Assembly (NCBI GenBank): GCA_018896595.1
Contig: JAHIME010000084.1
Location: 1-13,591, forward strand
Length of the DNA stretch: 13,591 nucleotides
Direction: 5' to 3'
Source of the DNA: Patescibacteria group bacterium
GTDB lineage: Bacteria > Patescibacteriota > Patescibacteriia > Patescibacteriales > VMTK01
The notes below the pieces were generated by a model. The model was not told the origin of the DNA. It did not search any database and saw nothing but the letters and a program-made list of their open reading frames with translations. Every line of letters begins with the position of its first letter. Position 1 is the first letter of the stretch. Both the position numbers and the translations under genes were made by a program. This document shows, piece by piece, positions 12,987 to 13,591 of the stretch.

Positions 12987-13045
12987 AAAAAATACGATTG
13001 TTTGCTCTTTTTTAATAAATATGTTAATTTTAATATTAATTCAGT

Positions 13046-13074
13046 GTAACATTTCATTAACTTTTTCGTATAAT
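13046..13074 (+). promoter_or_regulatory. Candidate promoter of the sigma-factor gene
   Basis: A perfect -10 box TATAAT (13069-13074) is preceded after 17 bp by the poor -35 match GTAACA (13046-13051). The -10 ends 3 bases before the first ATG of the gene, so the start of transcription probably lies inside codon 1 or 2, favouring the second ATG at 13105. Confidence 0.4.
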
Positions 13075-13077
13075 TAA

Positions 13078-13591
13078 ATGAAGATATCAAGCATAAATTC
13101 TGCCATGGAAACGGGCAGGGAAAAAATATTATTTTTACGGTTAAAAAGCAAGGACAAGCAGGCCTTTATTAAAGCTTACGATTTGTATATTGACCAGATT
13201 TATCGCTTTATTTATTTCAAGGTAGGGAGCAAAGAAGAGGCGGAAGACTTAACCTCGGCTGTTTTTTTAAAAACTTGGGGCTATATCCAAGAAGGCAATT
13301 TAACCGATTATAAGACCTTAAAATCATTAATATATAAAATCGCCCGCAATTTGATAATTGACCATTACCGCAAAACAAGCCGGCAGGAGAAGATCAGCAT
13401 CAGCGCCGCCGGCGAATTGGATTTTATTGATGAAAAGCAGGACATCGTTCAGCAGATGGAACTAAAAATGGAATTCGCCGGGCTGGAAGCCAAATTAGCC
13501 GAATTAAAGGATGAATACAGGGAAGCGCTCGTCTTGCGTTTTATCAATGAGCTTTCAATCGGCGAGATGGCGGATATTTTAAACAAGCCAA
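13078..13591 (+). CDS. ECF-type RNA polymerase sigma factor (3' end cut off)
   Basis: The frame is open from 13078 to the window end, giving 171 residues without a stop. Region 2 is clear: FIKAYDLYIDQIYRFIYFKV (30-49), then EEAEDLTSAVFLKTWGYI (53-70) and LIYKIARNLIIDHYRK (84-99), the core-binding and -10-recognising part. After a short linker, region 4 starts near 137, with LKDEYREALVLRFINELSIG (143-162), and is cut at the end of its first helix-turn-helix segment. Such factors redirect RNA polymerase to a small set of promoters, usually on an external signal; no anti-sigma gene is visible, but one could lie beyond the edge. The start is either the ATG at 13078 or, more consistent with the nearby TATAAT, the in-frame ATG at 13105. 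Confidence 0.9.
   Translation, partial: MKISSINSAMETGREKILFLRLKSKDKQAFIKAYDLYIDQIYRFIYFKVGSKEEAEDLTSAVFLKTWGYIQEGNLTDYKTLKSLIYKIARNLIIDHYRKTSRQEKISISAAGELDFIDEKQDIVQQMELKMEFAGLEAKLAELKDEYREALVLRFINELSIGEMADILNKP

Noticed and set aside
12724..12990. CRISPR array
   Set aside because: The repeats have no equal-sized unique spacers, occur in both orientations and are hairpins with a fixed tail; no cas gene is near. They fit REP elements.
12869..13090. 73-codon minus-strand frame over the REP cluster
   Set aside because: Its sequence is a translation of the repeats (duplicated Pro/Ser/Tyr/Arg words), not a gene.

Overview
The window looks like the chromosome of a small-genome bacterium, most likely a member of the Patescibacteria (candidate phyla radiation). 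This is inference from style, not from a marker gene. The genes are AT-leaning and Lys/Ile/Asn-rich, packed head to tail, and mostly lack a Shine-Dalgarno sequence. The tRNAs lack an encoded CCA end, the basic proteins carry Lys-rich tails, and the spacers are full of REP-like palindromes. TGA acts as a normal stop, so the standard bacterial code applies.

Layout. (1) Positions 1-232 hold the terminator of an upstream gene, a good promoter and a REP-like hairpin. (2) Positions 233-5994 are one plus-strand block of eight tightly spaced genes: a YbaK-like tRNA-editing protein, the condensin accessory proteins ScpA and ScpB, an S11 D-Ala-D-Ala carboxypeptidase, a small-multidrug-export family membrane protein, triosephosphate isomerase, class II fructose-bisphosphate aldolase and a membrane-anchored TPR protein. 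(3) Positions 5995-7807 hold tRNA-Thr(GGT), tRNA-Tyr(GTA), rpmG (bL33), tRNA-Trp(CCA), a CorA-type metal transporter and a 26-residue basic protein resembling bS22/AURKAIP1-COX24. The order Thr-Tyr-rpmG-Trp is a remnant of the common bacterial tRNA/tuf/rpmG/trnW/secE/nusG neighbourhood; tuf, secE and nusG are absent here. (4) Positions 7808-11796 hold a long, single-chain type purL (FGAM synthase). It has its own promoter, a leader hairpin and a strong Shine-Dalgarno sequence, and it is split by a one-base frameshift at a CCCC run. (5) Positions 11797-12005 hold three hairpins, two of them good terminators, between purL and a convergent gene. (6) Positions 12006-13077 hold a minus-strand helix-turn-helix protein, two near-identical perfect palindromes in front of it that look like operators, a degenerate third site, a MITE-like inverted pair and a cluster of six REP-like hairpins. 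(7) From 13078 to the window end lies the start of an ECF-type sigma factor, cut off in region 4.

How they work together. The first block mixes chromosome organisation (ScpA/ScpB), envelope maintenance (S11 peptidase), lower glycolysis (TpiA and Fba are consecutive steps) and translation quality control, as a housekeeping operon. The tRNA/ribosomal-protein cluster is translational. purL is the odd piece: no other purine gene is in view, its base composition and initiation signals differ from its neighbours, and its reading frame is broken. The best candidates for undescribed biology are the purL frameshift (decay, assembly error or +1 recoding) and the small HTH gene with its palindromic sites. 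I see no CRISPR array, transposase or recognisable defence system.
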